Positions 32,795-42,442 of a stretch of 64,000 nt of DNA are shown here, piece by piece. Origin of the DNA: Agriotes lineatus (Eukaryota; Arthropoda; Insecta; Coleoptera; Elateridae); assembly GCA_940337035.1 (NCBI GenBank), contig CALNHX010003611.1, positions 81,720 to 145,719 of the forward strand. Reading direction: 5' to 3'. The position numbers and the translations under genes are program-made. Position 1 is the stretch's first letter; each line of letters opens with the position of its first letter. The notes under the pieces are model-generated. The model saw only the letters and a program-made list of their open reading frames with translations. It did not search any database and was not told the DNA's origin.

Positions 32795-35637
32795 ATGTTA
32801 GGTATAATTAAAGATGAAGCGAGTGGAGACGTGGATGTTGTGTGTGTGACGGAGCACTGGCTTAAAAAAGATGAGTATAAAATCATAACAGTACCAGGGT
32901 ATACTTTAGCAGCCTTCTCAGTTCGACAAAACGATACACATGGAGGAACATTGATACTGGTAAGAAATAATTTACCTTTTACTGAAGTGACATTTGAGGA
33001 TATAAAAAGCATTGATTCACATTTTGAATTTTGTATTACTAAATTAGACAAGTGTGTTGTTGTTGCATTATACAGAGCGCCTAATGGAAGCTATGACATA
33101 TTTTTTGAAAATCCAACTAATCTGTTAGAAAAAGTGTCTATGTTACGTAAAATTGTAATTTTTTGTGCAGATTTCAATATCAATATCTTAATAGATTCAC
33201 AAATAAAAAACCAATTTCTAGGTATATTCAGAATGTTTGGTTTTACTCACACAATTCAAACTCCAACGAGGGTAACCCAAAACTCTGCAACTCTTATTGA
33301 TAATATTTTTATAAATAATCCACTAAATAGCAATTATGATGTCATAAACAAAGATTACGGAATCTCCGACCATCACTGTCAAGCTCTTAAACTTTTTGCT
33401 GACTCTTACGCGAATGAAAATAGTAATCTAGCTTGCGAAAAGAAACGCTGTTTTGGCGCAAAAGCCAAGCAACAATTTACTCAGACTTTAAAAGAAATTG
33501 ATTGGCAGGACCTGCTTTCAACACAAGATGTTAATTGCAAAGTAGATAAATTTTACAAATTATTAAATCCCGCTATGGATACTGCATTTCCAATAAAAAC
33601 TGTTAGAAAAAACTTTAATGACAATACGAATCAATGGATTACGGTAGGCATTCGAAAGTCGTGTAAAAACAAACGTAACTTACTCCAGTACTTAAAACAT
33701 AGCAATGATGCAAAATTCCAAAATTATGTAAAAAGCTACTGTAAAATACTGAAAAACGTAATAAGACTGGCAAAGAAAAATTACCTCCTGAATCAGATTA
33801 ATTGCTCTACAAATAAAATTTCAGCAAGATGGAAAATAATTAAAAATGAGTATAAATTTGGGGAACCTAAACACAAGCAAAACATCTCTCTGGAAAATAA
33901 TAACCAAGTTATTGATGATCCAAAAACTATTGCACACAAATTTAATGAATACTTTATAAATATTTCCGACGAACTGCAAAAAAAGCTTCCACATAGTTCA
34001 TGTCCTTTAAAAAAATTATACAGTACGAAACAGCAAGTCAGCAGTTCCTTTTACATGTATCCAGTAACTGAATATGAATCAAAACGTCTTATCAATGAAC
34101 TACCAAACAAAATATCGTGTGGATACGACGGCATACCAACAAATTTAATAAAAGACAACGTGGACTATCTGGTAATGCCTATAACAAGTATAATCAATGC
34201 GTCTTTTGAACAAGGTTGTTTTCCAGAAAAGCTAAAACATGCTATAGTTATTCCAATATACAAAAAGGGCAACACAAAGGAGATCGGTAATTATAGCCCA
34301 TTTCGTTACTCACGATTCTATAAAAAATTCTAGAAAAAGCTGCTAAAATAAAACTAGTTAATTACCTCGAATGCAAATCAATTTTAAATAATCAACAATT
34401 TGGGTTTAGAGATCACAAAAGTACTACTAAAGCCATATATGAATATATTGAAAACGTTTTTAAAGGACTATCAGAAAGGATGCTGTGTTTAGGAGTATTT
34501 TGTGATCTATCGAAAGCATTCGACTGTGTAGGCCATGATCTCCTCTTACATAAACTCGAATATTATGGCATACGTGGTATTCCCCATAACTGGTTTAAAT
34601 CGTATCTCGCTAACAGAACACAAGCTGTTCAAATTAATTATCACGATAACAGTAATAATTTAACAAAAGAACAATCAAATATATCAATAATAAAAAGAGG
34701 TGTTCCACAAGGCAGCATTTTGGGGCCTATCCTGTTTCTACTTTATATTAATGATCTACCAAAATGTGTGCCAAATGCTAGCTTTGTTCTGTTTGCAGAT
34801 GACACTAGTCTACTTATCAAACAAAATGATCTCCAAACATTATTACAGGAAACTAATCACGTTATGCAAAATGTGTTAGAATGGTTGTCAAGTAATAAAT
34901 TATTGCTTAATTCTGATAAAACAGTAAAACTTAATTTTAGAACGAATACCAAAAGTAATTATAATGACATTCCTTTAAGTATAAATGACATAAATATAAA
35001 CACTACTGAACAAACAAAATTTCTTGGTTTATGGATAGACGCTACGTTTGATTGGTCCTTCCACATAGCGGAGTTGCAAAAAAAGCTCTCTAGTGCCATA
35101 TACGCTATTCGAAAAATTAGAGAAAGAATAGGGATTAATGCCGCTATTACTGTATATTATTCCTATTTTCATAGCCTAATGAGTTATGGCATAGAATTCT
35201 GGGGTAGGTCTGGTAATGCAACAATAATATTAAAACTTCAAAAATATGCAGTCCGAGCTATTTTTGGACTAAAAATGAGAGATTCGTGTCGAGAGGTTTT
35301 TGTAAAAAATAAAATATTGACTCTTTACAATCTATATATTTTAAAATTATGTATTATAATTTATGACAATCGGTTGGCTTTAACAACACCATCGGACGTG
35401 CACGTTCACGATGTAAGAACAAAAAATCAATTAAGATTACTAAAAGTACACCTTACAATGATTCAGAATAGCCCTGTCTACACAGGTATAAAATTTTTCA
35501 ATAACCTACCTAACAATATTAAAACAATTAACAATAAAAACATTTTTAAACGTCAACTTAAATACTGGCTAACAAGCAAATGCTTTTATAATCTATCAGA
35601 ATACTATGCGAGTACCAATGTTCCCCATGCCTCATGA
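32795..35637 (+). pseudogene. LINE ORF2: endonuclease plus reverse transcriptase, one frameshift
   Basis: The frame opens upstream of the ATG at 32795 (HQNFQSLRNKLLDLD), so the real start may be earlier. The endonuclease shows VVCVTEHWLKKDEY, DNIFINN and YGISDHHCQ. The frame breaks near 34300-34335 and continues one frame over with KILEKAAKIKLVNYLE and QQFGFRDHKST. The RT has GVFCDLSKAFDCVGHDLL, IKRGVPQGSILGPILFLLYI and FADDTSLL, then YSYFHSLMSYGIEFWG and a C-terminal region to 35637. A single-base change appears to be the only break. The element is therefore recent. Confidence 0.85.
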
Positions 35638-35752
35638 AGGCTCGGTGTTTTGTCACACATACGGCTCCTTAGTTATTATCTCCTACTAATATACTTAAAA
35701 AATAATGTTCGTTGTATGAAGGGAACAATAAATATTATTGTTATTATTATTA

Positions 35753-36240
35753 TTAAACATAACGTTTTATTACTTTCTTTTGATGTTTCTAACTTATTTC
35801 CTAGTGTACCTGCTCTTGAGTCAATCAAATTAGTTTCTGATTCACTACATTCTGATAGTAATCTCAACGTTGATCAGATCAATTGCGTTATTAATCTTTT
35901 AAATCTCACTTTAAACCAAAACTTTTTTAAATTCAATAATTCTATATTCAAACAAAAGACTGGTCTTGCAATGGGATCCAACCTTTTACCACTTTTGGCG
36001 GAAATTTTCATGAAAAGCCTTGCAGAACGTTTGTTCAAGTTTGACATATTCATCAATAAAATAGTTTTCTGGAGACGCTATGTAGACATCTTGGTGTTTT
36101 TTAATGGCACCACTGACGAGGTGGGGACTTACCTTAATATCATGAATTCTCTTCATAATAATATAAAATTTACTTTAGAACTAGAATCCAATAATTCCAT
36201 ACCTTTTTTAGATCTTTTTAGATCTTTTTAGATCTTCTTA
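35753..36240 (+). pseudogene. Penelope-like reverse transcriptase, C-terminal part, PLE copy 2
   Basis: The PLE frame resumes after the LINE with LLLSFDVSNLFPSVPALESI and continues to LAMGSNLLPLLAEIFM. The catalytic box reads RRYVDILVFF, where the family normally has YVDD, so one aspartate is missing by a three-base loss. The frame ends in a small tandem expansion of GATCTTTTTA (36207-36237) that shifts it. The following 130 bp still encode PLE-like residues in another frame. Confidence 0.8.
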
Positions 36241-36371
36241 TCACAAAAATTAAGGACAATTTAGACATCAACATTTATAGAAAACCCACTACTACAGATA
36301 ATATCATTCCTTTTCAATCTTTTAATCCTTTTTCACATAAATTAGCCTCGTTTAGATATTATTTAAATAGA

Positions 36372-37046
36372 TTGCTAACTTATCCTGTATCTAAAGAGAA
36401 TTTCATGAAGGAACTTAATATGATAAAACAACTAGCTCAAAACAATGGGTACCCCCCTCAGTTTGATGACTCTTTATTCAATAAATTAAAAATCAAATTT
36501 TTTACCACTTTAACCAACAGTTCTCAACCGAGTAGTTCTGCTACCAATTATTATTCAATTCCTTTTGTAGGTAATTTGTCTTATTCGATCCAGAAGATTT
36601 TTAAGAGGTTCAGTGTTGACATTTCATTCTCGGGTGCTCATAACTTACAAAATATTCTTGTTGCTAATAAAGATTCTATTGATAAATTTGAAAAATCTGG
36701 AGTTTATCTCCTTTCTTGCAACTCGTGTCCCAAATTTTACGTGGGCCAAACTGGTAGGAGTTTCAAAACTAGAATCAACGAACACCTCTCCATAATAGCT
36801 AAAATCAAATTCGATAATGGTCCGATTCCTAAGTCAGCTTTCGCTAACCACATAATACTCTATAACCATTATTTCAACCCCCATATCAATTTTTCTATTT
36901 TACATTTACAGAACAAGGGCTCCAAACTAAACTTGTTTGAAATATTAGAAATCTCTAAGAGATCCAAAGCCGATTCCGACCATTGCCTTAATGAGTTGAA
37001 TTACTTTGAGAACAATTTTCACTTATTACATTTAATTATTAAATAA
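36372..37046 (+). CDS. GIY-YIG endonuclease region, PLE copy 2
   Basis: The 224-codon open frame contains a leading helix-rich part (KENFMKELNMIKQLAQNNGY), a linker, then GVYLLSCNSCPKFYVGQTGR and RINEHLSIIAKIKFDNG, the GIY-YIG signature, and ends LHLIIK. In the ancestral element this would be the C-terminal domain of the RT protein. Here it is separated by a frameshift. This copy preserves the region that copy 1 has lost. Confidence 0.85.
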   Translation: MLTYPVSKENFMKELNMIKQLAQNNGYPPQFDDSLFNKLKIKFFTTLTNSSQPSSSATNYYSIPFVGNLSYSIQKIFKRFSVDISFSGAHNLQNILVANKDSIDKFEKSGVYLLSCNSCPKFYVGQTGRSFKTRINEHLSIIAKIKFDNGPIPKSAFANHIILYNHYFNPHINFSILHLQNKGSKLNLFEILEISKRSKADSDHCLNELNYFENNFHLLHLIIK

Positions 37047-37955
37047 CCTCCTGATGAATTGTGGCTTTTGCCTTTGTCAATTTTCAATTTTTATCTGTCT
37101 TCATTAGTTTATTTAGATCTTTGCGGCTGGTGTATTTTACACTTTGTTATGTAACCATTAAGATTTCCTAAGTAATTTTAGTTAGGTTTAATTATTTAAT
37201 AGGTTTTTGGGCCTTTTGCTAGAAATGTTTGTATTCTGCTACATAGGCAACCATTCTTACACATATGTAAGGCCTTCAGTTGTTTTATCAGAGATTTCAT
37301 AGTTGGCGCTGTTTTTAACAATTTCCGCTCTAGAAGAGATTAATTATTTGTTTACTTCCTTTTCAATGGAGTCATTTTCAAGAAGTGAGCCTTTGGCTCG
37401 TTTATTCAATAAATGTTCATCGCCCTCAAAAGAAATATGCAAATTTAAATTTCAACTCTAAACTGTAGTTTTGCATATTTTCTTTCCCAGTAAATACATA
37501 TTTTTCGATTTAACTTGTCAGTTTTTAATTCTCGCAATTTTTGTTTCAGCCATGTTTAATATAATAATTTTGTAATGGTTCTCCTAGAGTCTGGGTCACA
37601 TTGCCTAGCTGTTTTTCATTCATGATGTTGTTACAGGCCTACGGAAATTTTTCCATAGGTTTAAAATTGTAACTTACCCCTCAGGCACCAAATGTTACTT
37701 TTAACCATAATCTAAGCTATCTCTTAGGTAAGTCGTTCGCTTTATTGTTAAGGTATCCCTAACATTAATCATTTTTAGCCTCTGTTAACAATTTTTACGT
37801 CTGATGATGACAATTTGTCGAAACTAGTCACGTACACACATTAAATCTTGTCAACCGTTTTTTAAAAACAAATAAATTCGTGGGGAACACTTCAAGTCCT
37901 TCATTTATTATTAAAACTTAACCCCACTTTAAGCAGCAATGGATCAACTACGATT
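37047..37955 (+). other. PLE copy 2 3' untranslated and terminal region
   Basis: No ORF. It includes the empty TTAA site of the piggyBac insertion (near 37750), the hammerhead-like motif and the inverted terminal segment 37862-37955. The equivalent region of copy 1 is at 26885-27400 and 23702-23868. Confidence 0.8.
37796..37834 (+). ncRNA. Hammerhead-ribozyme-like motif, PLE copy 2
   Basis: It is identical to the motif at 23782-23820: TACGT, CTGATGA, TGAC-AATTT-GTC, GAAAC, TAGTC, ACGTA. Predicted cleavage would follow the GTC before ACGTA. It lies about 120 bp before the element end. Confidence 0.55.
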
Positions 37956-37965
37956 TTTTCATTTG

Positions 37966-38240
37966 TTCGTAGATTTCTTGTGGGCTATTGTTTGTGTTGA
38001 CTGTTTGTAATTTGTTTGCCAGTCTAAGTTTATACAAAAATCTTTTCGTAGGCTTTCTACATTAAACGTGTGTGTGTCTACTTTTTTCACTGCGCATTTT
38101 GTTTCTTGTATTATGTTTGTTTTCCTGTAGTTCACGATGATTTTAGTCATCATCATATTGTGGTCTGATCAAATTTCTGTCCCACGATATATACCCTTAC
38201 GTCTATAGTTTTCAACATTGAGCTTTGCCGTTGGATTATA
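37966..38240 (-). pseudogene. RTE-like endonuclease, C-terminal end
   Basis: The minus-strand frames read NPTAKLNVENYRRKGIYRGT, then SDHNMMMTKIIVNYRKTN and SPQEIYEQMK, the end of an APE-type endonuclease (the SDH box) and the start of the linker. It joins 38992 across a TA-flanked foldback insert and 23701 across the PLE composite. Confidence 0.75.
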
Positions 38241-38991
38241 CAGTCTGTTCTATAAAAAAGGCCCCGCTTTCTAGCTACTTTATTATTTATTTTAGACCCA
38301 ATAAACCTATATCAAATCAAATGGCACATAAAAACCTACATTTTAACACTATCAAAATTTTATTATCTTTAATTGTTTCAGAGTGGTGACGTCACGTGCA
38401 ATTTTTTTAAATGACACGGTATATATTTTTTGACATTTTCTGGTAGAGGTTTTTTTTCTCTTTTCAACAATATAAATATTTCATGCACTTGCATAAAAAA
38501 ATTTTCGTGAAAAATTACAAAACTTTTTCACAGTGGGAGGCCATGATACAAAACTGTAAACAAAAGTGTAACTCAGAAAAACAAAACAAATAGTAGCCAA
38601 ACGCTTTAACTGTCAGATTTCAAAATAATCTAAAGTGTTTATTGTTTTGTTTTTCTGAGTTACACTTTTGTTTATAGTTTTGTATGGTGGCCTCCCACCG
38701 ATAAAAAAGTTTTTTAATTTTTCTCGAAAATTTTCTTATGTAAAGGCATAAAATATTTATATTGTTGAAAAGAGAAAAAAAACCTCTAACAGAAAATGTC
38801 AAAAAATATATACAGTGTCATTTAAAAAAATTTCACGTGACGTCACCACTCTGAAACAATTAAAGATAAAAAAAATTTGATAGTGTTAAAATGTAGGTTT
38901 TTATGTGCCATTTGATTTGATATAAGGTTTATTGGGTCTAAAATAAATAATAAAGTAGCTAGAAGGCGGGGCCTTTTTTATAGAACAGACA
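38241..38991. mobile_element. 751-bp TA-flanked foldback element (mariner-type MITE)
   Basis: The left end CAGTCTGTTCTATAAAAAAG pairs with CTTTTTTATAGAACAGACA at the right. The arms are near-complementary almost to the centre (about 38640). TA lies on both sides (38239-38240 and 38992-38993), and removing one copy plus the element restores IIDYNPTAKL of the RTE endonuclease. There is no ORF. CAGT ends plus TA suggest Tc1/mariner mobilisation. Confidence 0.9.
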
Positions 38992-40020
38992 TAGTCAATT
39001 ATTGACTGTAGTCCTTTAGTTGGCTGTGTCCACGTAAACTTATGTATCTCTTTATAGGGAAAAATCCGTTCATTATTGTCATCGATGCTTGACTGCACAA
39101 TTCCCTTAGTCTCTCACCGTTATCATTTATTTTAGGTTCCCCATATTTTCCTACCACGGGATTATTTTCTTCTTTTCCTATTCTCTCGTTAAGATCTCCT
39201 ATTACAAATATTTCCTGGTCTTCCTTAATCTCTACGAGGGTATCTTGCAGCTGGTCATAGAACGTATCTTTTGTTGGTATATCTGAATCATTACACGGAG
39301 AATACACTCCAACAATTACAATATGTTGTCCATTCTTTTGTATTTGTAACAATATAATTTGTTCGATTATTTCTCTCCAGCCTTTTATATTATTTTTTAA
39401 ACTTTTATGTATTGCTACTGAAACTCCTTTTTTGGCCCTGGAGTCCTTGTTAGCACCACTATATATGTGTACGTATTCTCCTAGAATCTCGGTTCCTTTA
39501 CCCTTCTTCTTTGTTTCTTTAAAAACTTCTTCTTGTTTGGTCCTTATTCGTTGGACGTTTATAGTGCTTATCCTCATAATCCTTTTTCGGAGCGTTTGTA
39601 GTAATTTAGATCCATCCTTATAACGAGGCGAATTTTCAAAATTTTTAGCGATTTTCTTCGCAAATAATTTTCCGGAGAATGGGTTGCTGGCACATCGCTC
39701 CAACCACCAACCTGGAGAACCAGGAACTGCGTTTTTGGGGTGTACTTTCCCTAGAAAACAGTCTGTCTTCCAGGACTGCCGAGATCTATCTTCCCGTTTC
39801 AGGTGGTTTATCCGCTTCCATAACCGTTGGAGATCCATATTTGTCTCTCTTTCGCCTCTGGAACCGTTGGCCGGTTATCATCAGTTACCCTGGAAAGGGT
39901 CACCTGACCCCCGGTTTTTATGAGTGGTGTTACTCCTCTATCACTCCCCAATTTATCCTGGCTTGCAACAGGCAGAGCCTGGGTCCAGTTCTTGGATCCA
40001 GGATGGCTGGGTTCATTTTG
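38992..40020 (-). pseudogene. RTE-like 5' region and APE-type endonuclease
   Basis: In minus-strand order a leader-like region (40020 to about 39590) is followed by IMRISTINVQRIRTKQEEVF, HIYSGANKDSRAKKGVSVAI, IVGVYSPCNDSDIPTKDTFY, FVIGDLNERIGKEENNPVVG and INDNGERLRELC, then after a frameshift KEIHKFTWTQPTKGLQSIID. The order matches the RTE endonuclease; the GDLN box and the NGER stretch are characteristic. The enzyme nicks the target for reverse transcription. Plus-strand frames at 39679-40140 are by-products. Confidence 0.85.
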
Positions 40021-40490
40021 AATACTGCTACAGTATATTATTTAATGCCACTGAAGGAGACTTTCAAAGACTGCAAAAGTTACGAAACAAATGTATGCGC
40101 ATTGTTTTATCGTGCAATAAATGAACATCTGATTCTTTAATGTTGGAAACCTTATAATGGCTTAAAATTAAGCAAAGGATTTATTTTAATACGCTAGTTT
40201 TAATTTTTAAAATTATTAATAATAAATTGCCTAGTTATATGATTGAATTTATAGAATATAATAAGGATATTCATAATTATAAGACTAGATTTGTAAATGA
40301 CTTAATAGCAAAATGTTCTCAAAAAGCTTATTCTATAATGGACTCCAATTATATCATGATATGCCGGACGAAACTAAACAGGCTGATAATTTATATCAGT
40401 TTAAAAATCTTGGTTCAAGATATATTAAATCTGTTTTTGTAAACATGAATAAACCAACATCTATCCATTATTCTGTCTTATTCTGATATG
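40021..40490 (+). pseudogene. 3' end of another LINE (RT C-terminal region)
   Basis: The frames read FQRLQKLRNKCMRIVLSCNK, then LPSYMIEFIEYNKDIHNYKT and DMPDETKQADNLYQFKNLGS. This resembles the last part of CR1/Jockey-type reverse transcriptase ORFs (QKLQNKCMR block). The fragment is 5'-truncated, as usual for LINEs, and broken by stops and frameshifts. Confidence 0.6.
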
Positions 40491-40729
40491 TATTTATGTT
40501 AAACAGGTCACTATTGCAACTTTTAAGTAAGAAAGACTTTTTATTTGTCAAATATTTGCCCAGTGCATATATTTCATTGTGTTCTTTTTGAAAATATTGT
40601 TTCAAAAATCTCTGGCATCAGACAAAATACATACATTATCTGAACTAGAACTTCCACTTAAGGAAAGGTTTTCAAAATCTGCTTTATTTTTTTTTAATTT
40701 CTGAGACAAGAATCTGTTTCGAAAGCTGG

Positions 40730-41060
40730 GGAAATTATAAACTTTTAGACATTTCTGAAGTTACATTTATTTTCCTCAATTTAAAGTCTATTAAACGATT
40801 CGCAATTTGTTGCAGTGGCTTATCCTTTTAATCATTCTTTTTAATTGTAACATGTGACTTTGATAACGAATTGCACTAAAATTGTCAAGATGGCCATATC
40901 GTTTCACATCTTCGCAAAGATGCAATACGTTTTGAATATTGTACACAAAAGAGTATTCATAAAGCAATTTCAAATTATTTGTAGCACAGTGTAAAGCAAG
41001 AAAATGTTGGTAATGTGATTTTGATAAAATATCTTTCAAAACAACGAGTCTTGTGTACAA
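40730..41060 (-). pseudogene. Fragment of a CACTA-like transposase-associated ORF
   Basis: The minus-strand frame reads VYNIQNVLHLCEDVKRYGHL, DNFSAIRYQSHMLQLKRMI and, one frame over, KPLQQIANRLIDF. The pattern of HL-DDV-GxLDxFSAF followed by KKMIRK and PLQQI is that of large multi-copy insect transposase ORFs of the CACTA-like (DUF4218-type) group. Only the C-terminal part is present and it is frameshifted. Confidence 0.5.
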
Positions 41061-41107
41061 TAAAAATTAAGGTAGGTTAAGTTGGCTGGTGCTTTATGAC
41101 TAAGTAT

Positions 41108-41270
41108 AAATACAACACAAGCCGTCTGCGGGCTCGTAAACATGCATGAATAATTTAAATACAGCGCGAGCGGTCTGCTGGCTTGTAAACATGAATGACT
41201 AATTATAAATACAGCGCGAGCCGTCTGCGGGCTCGTAAACATGAATGAATATTTAAATACAGCGCGAGTC
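41108..41270. repeat. 49-bp minisatellite (about 3.3 units) with hairpin core
   Basis: AAATAC starts units at 41108, 41157, 41207 and 41255. Each unit carries a GAGCC-GTCTGCG-GGCTC type hairpin and TCGTAAACATG. It ends at the start of BEL/Pao coding sequence. Confidence 0.9.
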
Positions 41271-42442
41271 ATATAGCCAAGCTGGTTATCAGAGACGCGC
41301 ATCACCAAACGTTACATGGAGGCAATCAAGCTACGTTAGCCTTAATAAGAAGAAAGTACTGGATAGTACGAGCCAAGCAGGCGATTGCCAAAATCATCAA
41401 CAGATGCATGACGTGCGCAAGGGTTAAGGCACCACCTATGCATCAGCTAATGGGACAACTACCCCCTGCACGAGTGACACCGTCCATTCCATTTACAAAC
41501 ACTGGGCTGGACTACGCTGAACCAATCCAAATTCAAGTATCCAAAGGAAGAGGCAACAAGTCCTACAAAGAGTAAATCACCATTTTTATTTGTTTGGCCA
41601 CAAAGGCCATACACATTGAAGCAGTGAGCGACATGACTGCTAATGCTTTCATAGCAGCATTCAGAAGGTTCACTGCAAGAAGAGGAAAATGCGCCCACAT
41701 TTACACTGACAACGGTACCAACTTCGTGGGAGCTAGTAAGCTATTGGACACCCAAATACAGGAGAAATTGGGCACCAAAACAGTCCAGTGGCATTTCATC
41801 CCCCCGGCAAGCCCCCACATGGGTGGAATCTGGGAAGCAGGGGTGAAGTCAATCAAGTACCATATCAAACGGGTCATCGGAGACAATACACTCACCTTCG
41901 AAGAGATGACAACCCTGTTGTATCAAATTGAGGCTTGTCTGAACTCAAGACCACTGACACCAATGAATAACGATCAAAACGACATGTCAGCAATCACCCC
42001 AGGACACTTCCTGATCGGACAAGCACTCTTCACACCAGCCGAACCAGACGACATCATAGTCACTGACAATCATTTAAGCAGATGGAAACTGCTACAGAAA
42101 ATGGAAAAAGATTTCTGGAAAGCATGGTCGACAGAATACCTATCCAGGTTACAGCAACGTGGAAAATGGAAAACTCCGAGACTGAACTTAGAAATAAGGG
42201 ATTCGGTACTTCTCAAGGAAGACAATATATCGGCAAACAAGTGGCCGTTAGCACGAATAATTAATATGCATCCAGGGAAGGATGTATTGATAAGGGTAGT
42301 GACAATCCGGGGCAAAGATAGAAGTCAATTCAAACGACCCATAACAAAGATTTGTCAGCTACCTATAAGCAACGAGGGCAATCCAGTGGAAACAAGGATC
42401 AGCAGTTCCAGACCTACCACAAGGTCAGCACGAAATCAAGAT
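41269..42442 (+). pseudogene. BEL/Pao integrase (end of pol), broken
   Basis: The frame shows the H2C2 zinc region (DAHHQTLHGG, then INRCMTC), the catalytic core with GLDYAEP, TDNGTNFVGA and GGIWEAGVKSIKYH as the expected D, D and E positions, and a C-terminal domain with WPLARIINMHPGKD as in BEL/Pao (DUF5641-like). An in-frame stop at 41573-41575 lies within the core. The role is insertion of the element cDNA in the host genome. Sequence immediately downstream continues in the same frame as the env-like region. Confidence 0.85.

Larger units (their letters stand above)
31809..35752 (+). mobile_element. CR1/L2-like LINE inserted in PLE copy 2
   Basis: The left junction is CGATTTCA then CACGTATAAATTTG. 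The right end is an (ATT/TTA)n tail before AAACATAACG. The uninterrupted sequence, CGATTTCAAACATAAC, is seen in copy 1 near 28110-28125 (reverse complement), which fixes the insertion point. Two ORFs are in the usual LINE order. The length of about 3.9 kb suggests it is near full length. The clade is judged from motif style only. Confidence 0.85.
23702..37955. mobile_element. Head-to-head composite of two Penelope-like elements
   Basis: The composite is flanked by TTTTCATTTG at 23692-23701 and 37956-37965, and sits inside the RTE-like element. The left copy runs on the minus strand and the right copy on the plus strand, so their 5' ends face each other across 30489-30700. Outer ends match as reverse complements (TTAATAATAAATGAAGG against CCTTCATTTATTATTAA). 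Inverted and partial tandem arrangements are known for Penelope-like elements. The two copies are nearly identical over shared parts, which suggests a single insertion event or recent gene conversion. Confidence 0.8.
30601..37955 (+). mobile_element. Penelope-like element, copy 2 (plus strand)
   Basis: It begins with a segment (30601 to about 30697, AAATCGTAGTTGATCCATTG) that is the reverse complement of its own 3' end (37862-37956), the inverted terminal arrangement typical of this class. It then has the RT frame, the GIY-YIG frame, a 3' untranslated part and a hammerhead-like motif. A 3.9-kb LINE interrupts the RT at 31809-35752. Sequence agreement with copy 1 is very high over shared parts. 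Confidence 0.85.
18530..40020 (-). mobile_element. RTE-like LINE, minus strand, split by several later insertions
   Basis: Pieces of one protein line up on the minus strand. An endonuclease region (40020-38992, then 38240-37966) ends QEIYEQMK. The text KICVHEAAHEALGY follows across 23701-23684 and 21865 downward, then ITAEEVKEA and KVAGPGNIPIE to about 21361, and RLYEILAETFNKC at 19845 begins the reverse transcriptase, which ends at about 18530. Removing the inserts leaves roughly 3.2 kb, the usual RTE size. Supporting junction evidence is the shared TTTTCATTTG on both sides of the Penelope composite and shared TA on both sides of two foldback inserts. Frame breaks show the element is inactive. 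The 5' limit is approximate. Confidence 0.75.

Noticed and set aside
39679..40140. Plus-strand open frames over 150 codons
   Set aside because: They are antisense to the RTE 5' region and endonuclease start on the minus strand; no family motif appears in the plus frame.
41108..41270. CRISPR-like array of about 49-bp repeats
   Set aside because: There are no unique spacers between identical repeats; it is an ordinary tandem minisatellite in eukaryotic DNA.
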